A stretch of 64,000 nucleotides of DNA from an uncultured Eubacteriales bacterium (lineage in GTDB: Bacteria; Bacillota; Clostridia; Christensenellales; UBA1242), in contig CAQIDI010000002.1 of assembly GCA_948806215.1 (NCBI GenBank), positions 1 through 64,000 on the forward strand, in the 5' to 3' direction. Shown in pieces: positions 50,650 to 60,258 of the stretch. The first letter of the stretch is position 1; every line of letters starts with the position of its first letter. The translations under genes and the position numbers were made by a program. The notes beneath the pieces were generated by a model. That model did no database searches, was not told the origin of the DNA, and saw only the letters and a list, made by a program, of their open reading frames with translations.

Positions 50650-53319
50650 TTATTTTCCGCAGCAGTTCTTATATTTTTTACCACTTCCGCAAGGGCACGA
50701 ATCATTACGTCCAACAACACTCTTATTTGTTTTTGTGTTTGATTTTTCTGGATTATTATCAACCATAACAACAGGTTTTGTTTTTTGAATTATTGGTTGA
50801 ATATCAATTCTAACGTGCATTAAGAAAGTTGCAACTTCTTCACGAATGGTTGTAATCATTTTATCAAACAATTCGTAGCCTTCTTCTTTATAAGCAACAA
50901 CTGGGTCGTGATTACCATATGCCCTTAAGCCAATTTCGTTACGAAGCATATTCATATAATCCAAATGATCCATCCATAAAGTATCAACAACTTTTAGCAT
51001 AATTGCTCTTTCAATGGCTTCAAAGTTAATATTTAGTGCAGTTAGTTCATCACATTTTTTCTGATAATATGCAATGGCGTTAGCCGAAATTTTTTCGGCT
51101 GCTTCTTCGGCAGCTAATCCTTCCACCACTTCTGGTGTTACTAAATTATAATCCGGAACAAACACTTTAGCATTTAACGCATTATTTAACTCTTCTAAAT
51201 TCCATTCGTCATACATACTATCGTCACTAATATGATCGTAAACAACATCTTCGGTTAGTTCCCTAATCATATCAATAACTTCTTCGTGCACATTAGCACC
51301 ATCTAAAACACGGTTGCGCTCGTCGTAAACAATAGTTCTTTGAGCATTTAAAACATCGTCGTAGCGAAGCACATTGGAACGAGCAGAAAAGTTAAAGCCT
51401 TCAATTCGTTTTTGCGAAGCCTCGATTCGGTGCGATAACATTTTAAATTGATAAGGAGTATCCTCATCCATTTTAAACATTGTAACAATTTTTTTCATTT
51501 GGTCGCCACCAAAGCGTCTAATAAGTTCGTCTTCCATACTAACATAGAACACACTGCTTCCTGGATCGCCTTGACGGCCGGCACGACCACGCAACTGGTT
51601 ATCAATTCTGCGGCTTTCGTGTCGCTCGGTGCCAATTATGTGAAGACCACCAACAGCAATAACCTTTTTCTTTTCGGCATCGGTTACAACTTTAAATTCG
51701 TTATAGGCTTTTCTGTAGCGTTCACGCATTTTATTTAACTCTTCGTTATCGGTTTCAACAAACGAAGTGCAAAATTCTAATTGTTCATCGGTAAACCCTA
51801 GTTCTCTCATTTTTTGTTTAGCCATAAATTCTGGGTTACCACCAAGCAAAATATCGGTTCCACGACCAGCCATATTTGTTGCAATTGTAACACTGCCAAG
51901 TCGGCCTGCTTGTGCAATAATTTCGCTTTCTTGTTGATGATTTTTAGCATTTAACACAAAATGTTTAACTTTTGCTTGTTTTAATAGTTTAGAAACATAC
52001 TCGCTTTTTTCGATTGTTATTGTGCCTATTAAAACTGGCCTACCTTCGGCGTGAATTTCTTTAACTTCTTCAACTAAGTTTCTAAATTTAGCATCTTCTG
52101 TTGCATAAATAATATCTGGATAATCAACACGCCTAATTTGCTTGTTAGTTGGAATTGTAACAACATCTAATCCATAAATTTTGTTAAATTCGATTTCTTC
52201 GGTTTTGGCAGTACCTGTCATACCACTTAGTTTTTTATAAATTCTAAAGAAGTTTTGGAATGTAATGGTTGCCAAGGTTTTGTTTTCGTCCTTAATTTCA
52301 ACACCTTCTTTAGCTTCGATAGCTTGATGAAGACCATTAGAATATTTTCTGCCTTCCATTAATCTACCGGTAAATTCATCTACAATAACAACTTCGTTAT
52401 CACGAACAATATAGTTATTGTTAATTTTCATAATGTATTGTGCTCTTAAAGCATTGTTAATGTGATGGTTAAGTTCTATGTTGTTAACATCACTTAAGTT
52501 TTCAACTTTAAAATATCTTTCGGCCTTAGTTACACCTTGCTCGGTTAATCTTATTGCTTTTTCTTTTTCGTCAATTTCGTAATCGTCTGTTGTTAAACGC
52601 TTTGCAAAAGCTGCTGCAGTTTTATAGGTTTCGTTGCTTTTAAAACCCATACCCGAAATAATTAACGGAGTTCTTGCTTCATCAATTAAAATACTATCAA
52701 CCTCGTCCACAATAGCAAAGTGATAACCTCTTGCTACTCTATCTTCTTTTTTGGTTACCATATTATCACGCAAATAATCAAAGCCAAGTTCGTTATTTGT
52801 TGAATAGGTAATATCGCAAGCATAAGCATCACGTTTGTCGCTTGGGCTCATACCCGACATAGAAACACCAACGGTTAAACCTAAAAATGTAAACAATTTG
52901 CCCATCCACTCGGCATCACGTTTAGAAAGATATTCGTTAACTGTTACAATGTGAACACCCTTACCTTCTAATGCAACTAAATAAGCCGGCAAAGTTTCCA
53001 CCAAAGTTTTACCTTCACCAGTTCTCATTTCGGCAATTCTACCTTGGAACAATGCAATACCACCTAATAATTGCACATAAAAGTGTCGCATACCAAGAAC
53101 ACGCTCACTAGCTTCTCGAACCAAAGCATAGGCATCTGGTAAAATATCTTTTAATTTTTCACCATCAGCTAAGCGTTGTTTTAATTTAGGTGTGGTTGCT
53201 TTTAATTCTTCATCGGTTAAACCTTTATAATAATCCGATTTGCTTTCAATTAAATTCGCAATTTTTTGTAGCTTTTTTACATTGCGATCGTTATCGCTTT
53301 TAAATAATTTAAATCCCAT
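50650..53319 (-). CDS. secA: Preprotein translocase ATPase SecA
   Basis: An 889 aa motor that drives proteins through SecYEG. The first nucleotide-binding fold has MRTGEGKT (99-105) and VDEVDSILIDEARTPLI; the preprotein cross-linking domain, second fold (MAGRGTDILLGGNPEFM), helical scaffold and wing domains follow. The C-terminus carries the SEC-C zinc motif CPCGSGKKYKNCCGK. Full length. AGGAGAG precedes the ATG. In many Bacillota secA is directly followed by prfB; here three nucleotide-enzyme genes lie between them. Confidence 0.97.
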   Translation of the reverse strand: MGFKLFKSDNDRNVKKLQKIANLIESKSDYYKGLTDEELKATTPKLKQRLADGEKLKDILPDAYALVREASERVLGMRHFYVQLLGGIALFQGRIAEMRTGEGKTLVETLPAYLVALEGKGVHIVTVNEYLSKRDAEWMGKLFTFLGLTVGVSMSGMSPSDKRDAYACDITYSTNNELGFDYLRDNMVTKKEDRVARGYHFAIVDEVDSILIDEARTPLIISGMGFKSNETYKTAAAFAKRLTTDDYEIDEKEKAIRLTEQGVTKAERYFKVENLSDVNNIELNHHINNALRAQYIMKINNNYIVRDNEVVIVDEFTGRLMEGRKYSNGLHQAIEAKEGVEIKDENKTLATITFQNFFRIYKKLSGMTGTAKTEEIEFNKIYGLDVVTIPTNKQIRRVDYPDIIYATEDAKFRNLVEEVKEIHAEGRPVLIGTITIEKSEYVSKLLKQAKVKHFVLNAKNHQQESEIIAQAGRLGSVTIATNMAGRGTDILLGGNPEFMAKQKMRELGFTDEQLEFCTSFVETDNEELNKMRERYRKAYNEFKVVTDAEKKKVIAVGGLHIIGTERHESRRIDNQLRGRAGRQGDPGSSVFYVSMEDELIRRFGGDQMKKIVTMFKMDEDTPYQFKMLSHRIEASQKRIEGFNFSARSNVLRYDDVLNAQRTIVYDERNRVLDGANVHEEVIDMIRELTEDVVYDHISDDSMYDEWNLEELNNALNAKVFVPDYNLVTPEVVEGLAAEEAAEKISANAIAYYQKKCDELTALNINFEAIERAIMLKVVDTLWMDHLDYMNMLRNEIGLRAYGNHDPVVAYKEEGYELFDKMITTIREEVATFLMHVRIDIQPIIQKTKPVVMVDNNPEKSNTKTNKSVVGRNDSCPCGSGKKYKNCCGK

Positions 53320-53490
53320 AGCTCTCCTAAAAAACTTTTAATTACGCTTAATATTTTACTACAATTTAAAACTTACTCCAACGGAATATAAATAATATTT
53401 ATTAAATAACTAATGCGTATTTTGAAATTTTTTGTTGCATTATTATAACAAAAAAATAAAACAGCTTTTGTTCGCCATTTTATTTTTTAA

Positions 53491-54183
53491 CTATTTAATT
53501 ATTGTGTGCGCAAAAGTTACGCCATAAACATTTTTAGCACCAGCTAATTTTAACACTTTTGCAATGGCATTTATTGTTGCTCCTGTTGTGTAAACATCAT
53601 CAACAAGCAAAACATTCTTCCCTTTAACTTTGCTTTTATTTGTAACAACAAAAGCATCCTCAACATTTTGCTTTCGTTCCTTTTTAGTTAAGTGAGTTTG
53701 AGTGGCTGTGTTTTTGCTTCTTGTTACAACTGCTAAATCAACTTTATATCCCGCTTCACTAAAGGCAACAGTTAATAATTCCGACTGATTAAAACCTCGT
53801 TCGCCTTCTCTGCGTAAGTTAAGTGGAACAGGAATAACAACATCAACATCTATGTTTTGTTCTAACAACGATTGTAACATTAAGTTACTTAAAGTTCTGG
53901 CATAATAAATTTTGCCGTTATATTTTAATCCGTGAATTAGGCTAATAACATCGCCATCAAAAATATATGGTGCAAAACACTTTGTAAATTCGGGGAGTTC
54001 CTTTTTGCAGTGAACACAATATTTGCTATCAACAGTAACAGGTTCTCCGCACTTGAAACAAACTGAGCCATTTATTTTAGGCAATTTATTTAAACATTTG
54101 TCACATAAACTTAACTTTTTGTCAGAATCTATCTCTTTTCCACATACTAAACACTTATATCCATTTGGAAATAATAAACTCAT
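53491..54183 (-). CDS. comF: ComF-family phosphoribosyltransferase-like protein
   Basis: A 230 aa protein. The N-terminal zinc-ribbon pairs are CLVCGKEI, CDKCLNKL, CFKCGEPV and YCVHCKKEL. The C-terminal PRTase domain has the PRPP loop VLLVDDVYTTGATINA. ComFC is needed for uptake or processing of transforming DNA in competent bacteria; other family members are of unknown role. It overlaps recD2 by 4 bp (ATGA) with AGGAGAAAA inside recD2, so translation is coupled. Confidence 0.9.
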   Translation of the reverse strand: MSLLFPNGYKCLVCGKEIDSDKKLSLCDKCLNKLPKINGSVCFKCGEPVTVDSKYCVHCKKELPEFTKCFAPYIFDGDVISLIHGLKYNGKIYYARTLSNLMLQSLLEQNIDVDVVIPVPLNLRREGERGFNQSELLTVAFSEAGYKVDLAVVTRSKNTATQTHLTKKERKQNVEDAFVVTNKSKVKGKNVLLVDDVYTTGATINAIAKVLKLAGAKNVYGVTFAHTIIK

Positions 54184-56399
54184 AAATTTTCTCCTAAACT
54201 TGAAATATTGCTAACATCGCACAAAAATTGTTTAAGCATTGTGCTACGAGTTAATGTTGAACGATTGTGCACCATCATTGCAATACTTTGTTTTGACCCC
54301 ACCAAAACAACCATTCGTTTTGCTCTGGTAACCGCAGTGTAAAGCAGGTTTTTTGTTAGCAACATTGGTGGGCCAGATATAACTGGAATTATAACAACAT
54401 CAAATTCGCTGCCTTGGCTTTTATGAATTGTTATAGCATAAGAAAGCACCAGTTCGGCTAAATCTTTTTTCAAATATTTCGCATATCTTCCATCTTCAAA
54501 CAACACAGTTATTTCTAGGCTATTTGGTTCGATAAAAGTTATTTCGCCAATATCTCCATTAAACACTCCTGTGCCTTCTTCTCTATCATCTTTGATCCAA
54601 TTTCGTTCGTAGTTATTTGTTATTTGCATAACCCTATCGCCAAGCCTATAAACAACTTTTTCGGTTACAACTTCCGGCTTTTTTAAACTAGGCGGATTTA
54701 ATTTTTCTTGCAAGTTTTTGTTAAGGTTATCAACACCACAAAGCCCCGACTTCATAGGTGCTAAAACTTGTATCTTAGCTGGATCAATATTTAGATATTT
54801 TGGAATACGTTCACAAGTTAATTTTACCACACTGCTTAGCATTTCGCTAGGTTCTTTTTTCGCCTCGTAAAAAAAGTCGGAACTTTTGTTATCAAGCAGT
54901 GGCATTTTACTATTATTAATAGAATGTGCATTAGTTATTATTAAACTATTTTCACTTTGCCTATAAATGTGAGTTAATTCGCACACATTAATAACGCCAC
55001 TTTCTATAATATCACCCAAAACATTTCCTGCCCCCACAGAAGGCAACTGGTCTTTATCGCCAACAAGCACAAGTTGAGTTCCTTTTTTTAAAGCTCTAAC
55101 AAGGTAACTCATAAGCATTACATCCACCATACTAACTTCGTCAACTATTACAACATCAAATGGTAGTTTATTGTTTGCATTATAAACAAACATATTATCG
55201 CCGCTTAAAAAATCAACCACAAGTGCCCTGTGAATTGTGCTTGCTTCTTCACCAGTGCTTTCCGAAAGTCTTTTTGCAGCTCTACCAGTTGGCGCTAAAA
55301 GTTTAACAACTTTGCCCATTCCTTTAAATATTTGAAGCATACATTTAACAATGGTTGTTTTTCCTGTGCCCGGGCCACCAGTTATAACACTTACCCCATT
55401 GTTAACCGCCATCTCGATTGCGTGTTTTTGATTATCGTGCATTTGCAAGCGATTAACTTGTTCGTAATATTTAATCGAATCGGAAACATCCAAATTTTTG
55501 CCTTTGCCCAATTCGTTTAACAAGTTTAATGTTAAGCCAACAATTTTTTCGGTGTTATAAAGTTTACTAAGCATAATAACTTGGTTATCGTTTAGTTCAA
55601 AAACTTTTATAAGCGAATCCATAATTAAGTTATTAATAACTTTATCAATTTCAATATTATTAGTTGCAACTCTAAGCAAGTTGGTTAACTCGCTTTCTAA
55701 GTTGGGTTTTGTAATAAAAGTATTACCAGTTTTATCGCTGTTTTCTTTTAAAACGTGCAGTATTCCTGCCCTAAACCTAAACTCGCTGAGCTCACTAATA
55801 CCCATTTTTTGTGCTATTTTATCGGCAGTGTAAAAACCAATGCCATCAACATCTTCACAAAGTTTATATGGGTTCTCTTTTAAAATATATTCGGTTTTAT
55901 CAAAATAAGTATTATAAATTTTAACTGCTAGTCCGGTTGAAATGTTATACTCCTGCATAAGCATAACCGAATTTTGCATTTTTTTAATTTCGTTAAAAGC
56001 TTCGCCAATTTCTTCGGCTTTTTTGACTGAAATTCCCCTAACTTCGCTTAGCCTTGAAGGATTAAATTCAATAACATCTAAAGTGGCTTCGCCAAAATAA
56101 TTAACAATAGAAAGTGCTGTTACTGGACCAACACCCCTAATTAGACCACTGCTAAGATATTTTACAATACCATCTTTTGTTGTTGGTTTTGCTATTTTAG
56201 TTTTTGTTACATTAAATTGTTCGCCATAACGATTATGTTTGGTAAAACTTCCGTCTAGTTCCACACACTCGCCTTCGGATATTTGCGGAAATTTTCCAAC
56301 ACACGTAATAATTTCATTATTACTTTCTAATGTTGCAACGGTGTAACCATTATCGTTATTACGAAAAATTATTTCTTGTATAATTCCTTTTATTGTCAT
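54180..56399 (-). CDS. recD2: RecD2-type 5'-3' DNA helicase
   Basis: A 739 aa SF1B helicase of the RecBCD-independent RecD2 class: N-terminal OB-like region, tandem helix-hairpin-helix segments (IRGVGPVTALSIVNYFG and LSEVRGISVKKAEEIGEAF), motif I GGPGTGKTT, motif II VDEVSMVD, motif III LVGDKDQLPSVG, and the C-terminal ITIHKSQGSEF and YTAVTRAK. Role in DNA damage tolerance and recombination. The start at 56399 is the first ATG at the family's usual beginning (MTIKG); no strong ribosome binding site is present, and a TTG at 56414 is possible. Confidence 0.93.
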   Translation of the reverse strand: MTIKGIIQEIIFRNNDNGYTVATLESNNEIITCVGKFPQISEGECVELDGSFTKHNRYGEQFNVTKTKIAKPTTKDGIVKYLSSGLIRGVGPVTALSIVNYFGEATLDVIEFNPSRLSEVRGISVKKAEEIGEAFNEIKKMQNSVMLMQEYNISTGLAVKIYNTYFDKTEYILKENPYKLCEDVDGIGFYTADKIAQKMGISELSEFRFRAGILHVLKENSDKTGNTFITKPNLESELTNLLRVATNNIEIDKVINNLIMDSLIKVFELNDNQVIMLSKLYNTEKIVGLTLNLLNELGKGKNLDVSDSIKYYEQVNRLQMHDNQKHAIEMAVNNGVSVITGGPGTGKTTIVKCMLQIFKGMGKVVKLLAPTGRAAKRLSESTGEEASTIHRALVVDFLSGDNMFVYNANNKLPFDVVIVDEVSMVDVMLMSYLVRALKKGTQLVLVGDKDQLPSVGAGNVLGDIIESGVINVCELTHIYRQSENSLIITNAHSINNSKMPLLDNKSSDFFYEAKKEPSEMLSSVVKLTCERIPKYLNIDPAKIQVLAPMKSGLCGVDNLNKNLQEKLNPPSLKKPEVVTEKVVYRLGDRVMQITNNYERNWIKDDREEGTGVFNGDIGEITFIEPNSLEITVLFEDGRYAKYLKKDLAELVLSYAITIHKSQGSEFDVVIIPVISGPPMLLTKNLLYTAVTRAKRMVVLVGSKQSIAMMVHNRSTLTRSTMLKQFLCDVSNISSLGENL

Positions 56400-56524
56400 A
56401 GTTAAATAATACAATAAATTAAGAATTTTAACAAATAAAAAACTTTAACCAACTAAAACATTTGTTCGCAATTTTTTTACAAACCTGTTTTTGTGTAAAA
56501 ATATAAGTTATTTTATGTTTTGTT

Positions 56525-56557
56525 TTGGAATTTAGTAGCTTTTTAATTATACTACTA
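56525..56557 (+). promoter_or_regulatory. Promoter with dyad before the second ABC operon
   Basis: TTGGAA (56525-56530), 18-bp spacer, TATACT (56549-56554). TAGTAG (56533-56538) / CTACTA (56552-56557) is a 6-bp dyad spanning the spacer and -10, a possible operator. No regulator gene is adjacent. Confidence 0.35.
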
Positions 56558-56634
56558 TAAGTTAATATTTATAATAACAATATTAATTTTATAATACATA
56601 TATAATAAATGCTAAAAAATTTAAGGAGTTAAAC

Positions 56635-58377
56635 TTGATTAAGATACTAAAATTTTTAAAACCATATTGGAAACTGGTAACCATAACTTGCATAATATTG
56701 TTGGTTCAAGTTATTTCAAATTTATTTGTTCCTAACTTGCTTGCAAATATGATTAAGTGCATTAAACCACAACTTGAAAATTCGGCAATTATAGAAATTG
56801 TTGAACGAGGTGCAATAGCACTTGGTGTTGTTTTGGCTGTTATTGCTTGCCAAATCACAACTTCGTATTTATCCAGTAAAATTGCAATGGCTTTTGGTAG
56901 AGATGTTAGAAAAGCTGTTTTTGAAAAAACACAACGCGTTGCTTTAAGCGAATTTTACTCAATTTCTACTTCTAGTTTAATAAACAGAACAACAAACGAT
57001 ATTACTCAAGTTCAACAGGTTGTGTTAATGGCATTTAGAGTTATGCTTAATGCACCAATAATTTTAATTGGCGGTTGCTTTATGGCTTTTAGTCTAGATG
57101 TTGAACTACCTTTTGTTATTCTTGCTTGTGTGCCTGTTTTAATTGCTTTGTTTTTAATTATTGGCAAATTTATTGTTCCGTTATTTAAGCAGATGCAAGT
57201 TGCTGTTGATAAACTAACAGTTGTTGCCCGTGAAGATTTAACTGGTGTTAGAGTTATTCGTGCGTTTAATAACGATGAAGTTGAAAACGAACGTTTTAAA
57301 AAAGCCAACGAAACAGTTAGAAATATAAACACAAAAGCTAATATGCTTATGGGCTTTAATATGCCTGCTGTTGAATTTATATTTTCTATAGTAATGTTGT
57401 TAATTGTTTATTTTGGAGCATTAAAAGGAACAGGCATTGCCGATATTACTGCTTTAACACAATATGGAATGCGCATTATGATGGCGTTTGTTATGATGAT
57501 TATGGTGTTTATTATGGTACCGCGTGCTAGTGCTAGTGCAAACCGTATTAACGAAATTTTAAATTTGCCAGAAACCATTCTTAGCAACGATAAAGTTAAA
57601 ACTTATGTCAATTTAGATAATGCAAAAGGCAAACTAGAATTTAAAAATGTAACTTTTCAATTTCCTGATGCCGATGAGCCAACACTAAAAGATATTAGCT
57701 TTAAAGTTGAACCAAACCAAACATTAGCAATTATTGGCGGAACTGGCAGTGGCAAAAGCACTGTTATTAACTTAATACCTCGCTTTTACGATGTTACAAA
57801 TGGCGAAATACTATTTGACGATGTTGACTTGCGAGATTATAACCCAACCGACCTTCGTTCAAAAATTGCATTGGCCAGCCAAAAAGTTGAACTGTTTAGT
57901 GGCACAATAATGGAAAATCTTAAATACGGAAATCCTAATGCAACCGAAGAAGAAATTAAAAAAGCGTGCAAACTTGCTTGTGCCGACACCTTTATTGAGG
58001 AAAAAGAAGATGGATATAATTATGTTATTCAAAAGGGTGCTGGAAACCTTAGTGGTGGGCAAAAGCAAAGGCTTAACATTGCAAGAGCTATTATTAAAAA
58101 TCCAAAGCTATTTATTTTTGATGATAGCTTTAGCGCACTAGATTTTAAAACCGACGCGCAAATTAGAAAAAACATTAAAGAAAATGTTAAAGATGCAACT
58201 ATTATTATTGTTGCTCAGCGCGTTAACACAATTATGAATGCCGATAACATTTTAGTTTTAAACGATGGCAATGCAGTTGGTTATGGCTCACACGAAAAAC
58301 TTATGAAATCCTGTCCAGAATATAAAGAACTGGTTGAAAGCCAAACAAAACAAAATAAAGTTAAAGGAGGAAAATAA
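56635..58377 (+). CDS. Heterodimeric ABC exporter, degenerate half
   Basis: A 580 aa half-transporter: six transmembrane helices (about 15-310), Walker A GGTGSGKST, signature LSGGQ, Walker B LFIFDDS with Asp in place of the catalytic Glu, and AQRVNT with Gln in place of the H-loop His. It is the non-catalytic partner. It starts at TTG, supported by AAGGAG 7 bp upstream. It is followed after 1 bp by its catalytic partner. Paralogue of 36646-38370, so the two operons arose by duplication or share a recent ancestor. Confidence 0.9.
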   Translation: MIKILKFLKPYWKLVTITCIILLVQVISNLFVPNLLANMIKCIKPQLENSAIIEIVERGAIALGVVLAVIACQITTSYLSSKIAMAFGRDVRKAVFEKTQRVALSEFYSISTSSLINRTTNDITQVQQVVLMAFRVMLNAPIILIGGCFMAFSLDVELPFVILACVPVLIALFLIIGKFIVPLFKQMQVAVDKLTVVAREDLTGVRVIRAFNNDEVENERFKKANETVRNINTKANMLMGFNMPAVEFIFSIVMLLIVYFGALKGTGIADITALTQYGMRIMMAFVMMIMVFIMVPRASASANRINEILNLPETILSNDKVKTYVNLDNAKGKLEFKNVTFQFPDADEPTLKDISFKVEPNQTLAIIGGTGSGKSTVINLIPRFYDVTNGEILFDDVDLRDYNPTDLRSKIALASQKVELFSGTIMENLKYGNPNATEEEIKKACKLACADTFIEEKEDGYNYVIQKGAGNLSGGQKQRLNIARAIIKNPKLFIFDDSFSALDFKTDAQIRKNIKENVKDATIIIVAQRVNTIMNADNILVLNDGNAVGYGSHEKLMKSCPEYKELVESQTKQNKVKGGK

Positions 58378-58378
58378 T

Positions 58379-60226
58379 ATGTCTGCACAAAAAAAGAGCG
58401 GACCACACGGTGGACCTCCTGGAATGGGCGCAGTTGAAAAGCCTAAAAACTTTAAAGGAACTTTTAAAAAGTTTTTAAAAGAATTAAAACCTATTAAAAT
58501 TCCTATTATATTAACTTTTATTTTTCTAACAATTTCGGTTTTAGTTACTGTTTATGCTCCAAAACTATTAGGTCAAGCGTTAACCGAAGTTACTAAATAT
58601 ATTACAACTAATAACTCCGAAACACTAAAAACCATTATTACACTAATAATTATTATGGGTGTGCTTTACTTTATTAATTTTATTTTTGGTTTAATTAGCC
58701 ACCTATTAATGGGTAAAGCAAGTGCAAAAGTTACTTATTCGTTAAGAGAAAGATTAAAAAACAAACTAACAAAGTTACCGCTTAACTTTTACGACACTCG
58801 TGAAACCGGTGATGTGCTTTCGGTGTTTGTTAACGATATTGACAACATTGGTCAAAGTTTGCAGCAAGCTTTGCAACAAGTTATTTATAGCATAATAACA
58901 TTAGTTGGCGTGCTTGTTATGATGTTAACAATTAATTTTTGGTTAACACTAATTGTGGTTGTAATGCTTCCTTTATCAATGATTTTAACAGGTTTTGTTA
59001 TGAAGCATAGCCAAAAATACTTTGCTAGGCAAGCATCCGACTTGGGTAAAGTTAACTCTCACATAGAAGAAATTTACACAAATCAAAAAACAGTAAAATC
59101 GTTTACAAACGAAGATAAAGCAATTAAAGAGTTTGATGAATACAACAACAAACTTTACGAATCTGGTCAAAAAAGTCAATTCTTTTCGGGACTACTTCAC
59201 CCATTAATTAATTTTACAAACAACTTTGGATATGTTGTTTTAAGTTTGGTTTGCTGCATATTTATTTTAAATGGAATTTCAAGCGGGCAAGAGCACTTTG
59301 GAATTTTTACCACAATGCTTGAGTTTGGATACTTAGTAACCTTTTTAAACTATAGCCAACAATTCACTCAACCAATATTAAGTCTTGCACAAATTATGAA
59401 TATGTTTCAAACAACCTTAGCCGCTAGCGAGCGTGTGTTTGAAATTTTAGATAGCGAAGAAGAAGTTTACTTACCTGTTACAAATTCGTTTAATAAAGTT
59501 AAGGGCGATATAACTTTTGAACATTTAAAATTTGGTTACACTCCTAACAAAATTTTGTTAACCGATGTTAATTGTAAAATTAAAAATGGTCAGATGGTTG
59601 CAATAGTTGGCCCAACAGGTGCAGGAAAAACTACAATTGTTAATTTGATAATGCGTTTCTACGAACTAAACGATGGAAAAATAACTATAGATGGAACAGA
59701 TATTAAAACAGTTTCGCGAAATAATTTGCGTGAACGAATTGGAATGGTTTTACAAGATACTTGGTTGTTTAGTGGCACTATTATGGATAACTTAAAATAC
59801 GGCAATCCTACCATTAGTGAAGAAGAAGTTATTGAAATTTGCAAAGCTGTGCACGCACACCACTTTATAACAACCTTAAGCGATGGCTACAACACAGTTA
59901 TAACCGAAAATGTTACAAACATCTCGGCTGGGCAAAAACAGTTATTAACCATTGCCAGAGCATTAATTGCTAAGCCTGATATTATGATATTAGACGAAGC
60001 AACATCTAACATTGATACCCGAACTGAAGTTTTAATTCAAAAGGCTATGAAAGTTGCAATGCAAAACCGAACCAGTTTTGTTATTGCACACAGGCTTTCA
60101 ACCATTGTTAACGCCGATAAAATTTTGGTTGTTAATAATGGCGACATTGTTGAACAAGGTAATCATAACGAACTAATTAAAGCAAAAGGGTTTTATTATA
60201 ATTTATATAACAGCCAATTTAGTTAA
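58379..60226 (+). CDS. Heterodimeric ABC exporter, catalytic half
   Basis: A 615 aa half-transporter with a Gly/Pro-rich cytoplasmic start (GPHGGPPGMG) common in this exporter class, six transmembrane helices, Walker A GPTGAGKTT, signature ISAGQ, Walker B MILDEAT with catalytic Glu and the H-loop AHRLST. Intact Walker B identifies the catalytic half. The start at 58379 is chosen for AAAGGAGG (58363-58370) upstream; a longer in-frame ATG at 58334 would lie inside the previous gene. Substrate unknown. Confidence 0.92.
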   Translation: MSAQKKSGPHGGPPGMGAVEKPKNFKGTFKKFLKELKPIKIPIILTFIFLTISVLVTVYAPKLLGQALTEVTKYITTNNSETLKTIITLIIIMGVLYFINFIFGLISHLLMGKASAKVTYSLRERLKNKLTKLPLNFYDTRETGDVLSVFVNDIDNIGQSLQQALQQVIYSIITLVGVLVMMLTINFWLTLIVVVMLPLSMILTGFVMKHSQKYFARQASDLGKVNSHIEEIYTNQKTVKSFTNEDKAIKEFDEYNNKLYESGQKSQFFSGLLHPLINFTNNFGYVVLSLVCCIFILNGISSGQEHFGIFTTMLEFGYLVTFLNYSQQFTQPILSLAQIMNMFQTTLAASERVFEILDSEEEVYLPVTNSFNKVKGDITFEHLKFGYTPNKILLTDVNCKIKNGQMVAIVGPTGAGKTTIVNLIMRFYELNDGKITIDGTDIKTVSRNNLRERIGMVLQDTWLFSGTIMDNLKYGNPTISEEEVIEICKAVHAHHFITTLSDGYNTVITENVTNISAGQKQLLTIARALIAKPDIMILDEATSNIDTRTEVLIQKAMKVAMQNRTSFVIAHRLSTIVNADKILVVNNGDIVEQGNHNELIKAKGFYYNLYNSQFS

Positions 60227-60258
60227 AAAAGAAAGCACTTATTTGTGCTTTCTTTTTT
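60225..60258. terminator. Bidirectional terminator
   Basis: AAAAAAGAAAGCAC (60225-60238) / GTGCTTTCTTTTTT (60245-60258); serves the ABC operon and the converging flavoprotein gene. Confidence 0.9.

Noticed and set aside
53451..53488. AT-only inverted repeat downstream of comF as a terminator
   Set aside because: The stem contains no G:C pairs and would be too weak; left uncalled.
58334..58378. Upstream start for the catalytic ABC half
   Set aside because: It would lie within the preceding gene and place AAAGGAGG inside the coding sequence; 58379 fits better.
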